Source: Karalla daura (lineage: Eukaryota; Chordata; Actinopteri; Chaetodontiformes; Leiognathidae). Taken from it: a DNA stretch of 64,000 nucleotides. A program made the position numbers and the translations under genes. Where the stretch lies: contig CM055211.1 in assembly GCA_029224185.1 (NCBI GenBank), forward strand, positions 4,855,564-4,919,563, written 5' to 3'. Positions 61,689 through 64,000 of this stretch are shown here, one piece after another (position 1 is the first letter of the stretch; each line of letters starts with the position of its first letter). Below the pieces are notes generated by a model. The model saw only the letters and a program-made list of their open reading frames with translations, did not search any database and was not told the DNA's origin.

Positions 61689-64000
61689 CAAATGATCCGG
61701 GGCGTGAATATGCACGGGACCTCCAGAGCTGCGGGAGAGAGAGACGCTCCTCTCTTCTGACAGATCGCGGTTCACACGGCAGATGAAAACGAGTCGCCCG
61801 GGCCTTTTTTTTCTTTTTCGTTCGAGATCAGAGCCGCTCTGGCGCGCACGCGAGGCCTTAAAAATAACTTTAAAATGACGTTTCATAGATGAGGTTTGGT
61901 TTTTTGTTTTCACCTTAACCTCAAAGGTGTGGAGTCCGGCGCCCCACGCTCAAATGTTTTCCCCGCTCAGACTGTAAATGAAACGCAGGCTCCCAAGCAT
62001 CACCTCAAAGTTCTCATCCAGGGGGTAAAAAAATAGAAATAAAAATACCACTCCTACCCCCTCCACCCCCCACCCCCCAGTATCACAGACTCACTCACAC
62101 ATGCACACCATCCATCCCTGTAAATGTCAGAGCGCTCCAACCATGCCAAAGGTTGAGAGGCCCGAGGATCAATATTACATCATTTCTCTCAATTAGGGCA
62201 TTATTTATCCCCCCTCCCCGCCCCCCTCAAGTTATTGTACATCTGCGAGTGATCCTATCTGCATTCCTGGCAGGTTTCCAGATGAGTCAAGGCTCCCTCC
62301 CGCAGGGGGAGGAGGAGGAGGAGGGAAGACGGAGCGAGATAAAGACGAAGAAAAAGCTGGAAAGGGAATGAGAAAGCAACCAAGAGGGTTGTAGTAGTAA
62401 TAGTAGTAGGGGGAGTTGGGGCAAAAAGTGAAAAAACAGCTTGTTTACAATACACAGAGGGGCTGAAACATGAAATTAGACGAGATTAATTTTTATTGGG
62501 AAATCCAAGCATCACATTCAAAATGCAGTCCACACCACTAATAATACTAATAACAATGATGGTCCAGGAATTAAGTAGAAAGGTAATAAGTGAATAGGCG
62601 AGGTGAATTATCATAATGATGATGATAAAAAGTAGTCACAGAGATGCAAGTTGAGACAGGAAAAAAATAGTAATAAATAAGAAAAAAAAAAGAACCTTGA
62701 GTTATTCCAGATGAAAGCGGAAAGTGTCCCAAATGGTGAACATGCCCTGCAGCGTGGAGGCGTGCTTCGCTCCCATCGCTGCCTGTGATTGGAGGCATTC
62801 CTGGTGGAGGAACGCCGCCGTGAGTGTTTTACATAAGTATGGTAATGAGGGGAAAAGTCACCGCCGCCACAGGAGACCCGATTGGCTCTCTTATCCCGCC
62901 CGGACCGGAGGAGGATCATTTTCCTCGACAGTTTGCCGGAGCGCGGCATCGCCGACCCAGATCGACCCCAAAGAGTCGACGCGTCCCACGTCGGCCGTTT
63001 GCCCGCTCCACCTGCCTGGCTCGCGCCTCCCTCTGCAAACCAGGAAGACGAAAGGGGGGGAGAAAAAAAATAGACAAAACGTGGCCGAAGGCGGTTACTC
63101 TCCTCTCCTTAGCAGAAAATAGCATCAAGAACCGGCCCGGGCACTTGAGTATTAAGATATACTGCCTGGCGTCCGTGCCAGCGATGCTTCCCGTCTCTGG
63201 GTAGAACTATTAATCATAGATGGAGCTTTGGCGTGTAGTTTAGAGACAAGTCTGGCTTGTTGTTTGCTATTTTTACATCCCGGGGCTGAAGTATCCCTTG
63301 CACTGCACCTGGATGGAGGCCCACGGGAAGGTCACGAGAGTCAGACCAATTTAATATGACTATGGACCTGCTCAGAGGCCTGATATGCAGGTAGAATCAA
63401 TGCAAAACTTGATGGATTCTAATAGTTCCAGTCATGGAAAACACGTTGAGAATTAAATAAAGCCTGAAATATCCTCGAAAAACTTGAGTTGTCCTGGAAA
63501 ATTATGTCTCCATTTTAAAGTAAAACGCAGATGTTCAGAAGGTTTGTAAAGTGCACAGTCTGTAAATTAGTCCTAATAGATTGTTTCATAAATAAGTTAC
63601 CGTCTGCACAACTTTTAAATTAGACTTCAGGGGGCCAGGAGAGGAATAAGCAAGTAAGCAATCTGGGTAGATATACAAAATTCAAGGTAGGAATGGCCTG
63701 GAAACGTCACCTAATGTGGATTTCTGGTCAGAATGACACAGCGAATCTTCACAAAGCCCAGTCTGACATGCTCCGGGTGATTCCGGGGATGTTAAATAAA
63801 ATCAGACACCCGGATCTGCTTTGTGACTAAAACCTGCGGGGAGGAAGAGGAGGAGGAGGAGGGTCAGTCTAATTTTGGGACATCTATTACACACGCAGCG
63901 GTGCTGTTGCACAGGTTAAGTGAGGTACCTGGCGGAGCTCTGACTCCCTCCCGTCTCCGCGGACCACCCCATAAATCACAGGTCACCACGTTTCGAGGAG

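Larger units (their letters stand above)
57312..64000 (+). other. Downstream intron of the IL1RAPL gene (partial)
   Basis: It starts at the donor gtaagg and continues to the window edge. The exon encoding the Ig3 core, expected next, was not found. The region contains two RFX X-box-like palindromes (57809 and 61675), an AC tract near 58263, a GT tract at 61309-61335 and CpG-containing unique sequence. Near 63430-63500 there are repeated tggaaaa words, as seen in some fish dispersed repeats, but they are too weak to assign. Confidence 0.75.

Noticed and set aside
57312..64000. Next exon (Ig3 core) of the receptor
   Set aside because: Looked for the expected tryptophan and cysteine words downstream and found none, so it is presumed to lie outside the window.

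Overview
This window looks like vertebrate, most probably teleost fish, genomic DNA. Its protein-coding content consists of four short exons on the + strand, separated by long introns with GT/AG borders. The intronic DNA carries abundant CA, CT, GATA, TA and poly-G/poly-C microsatellites, pieces of fish-type SINE-like repeats and one mariner-type miniature transposon. There are no operons, ribosome-binding sites, CRISPR arrays or long uninterrupted reading frames. Most long reading frames seen in six-frame translation run through simple repeats and are not genes.

The four exons (15783-16062, 30582-30768, 31753-31906 and 57237-57311) join in frame into 232 codons. They encode the first two immunoglobulin domains and the linker into the third Ig domain of an X-linked IL-1-receptor-accessory-protein-like receptor. 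Exon phases are 1-2, 2-0, 0-1 and 1-1, which fit together exactly. Paralogue-diagnostic words (CVLR, MSLTVAEN, ECKPK, SVIE) favour il1rapl2. A few words (GDFEEPI, REDDIGNYTCEL, APLTDKPPK) look more like il1rapl1, so the symbol is probable, not certain. The signal-peptide exon must lie upstream of the window. The third Ig domain, transmembrane helix and TIR domain must lie downstream. The known family acts as a postsynaptic adhesion receptor that binds presynaptic receptor tyrosine phosphatase PTP-delta through the Ig domains encoded here.

Layout: 1-15782 is upstream intron, with GA and poly-G tracts, a DR1 nuclear-receptor-type site, a 12-bp inverted repeat and an RFX X-box. Intron 16063-30581 (14.5 kb) holds the mariner-like MITE, a tRNA-like SINE head, a CA/CT microsatellite chain and a SINE piece. 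Intron 30769-31752 is only 984 bp. Intron 31907-57236 (25.3 kb) holds the large GATA/CT block, several SINE pieces, a CTCF-like site and AT-rich palindromic clusters resembling conserved noncoding elements. 57312-64000 is downstream intron, with two more RFX X-box palindromes.

I found no new multi-gene system. The most interesting non-coding signal is the recurrence of three near-ideal RFX X-box palindromes in introns of one neuronal receptor gene, together with compact TAATTA/palindrome clusters that are good candidates for enhancers. All repeat-family names and regulatory calls are made by eye, without alignment.
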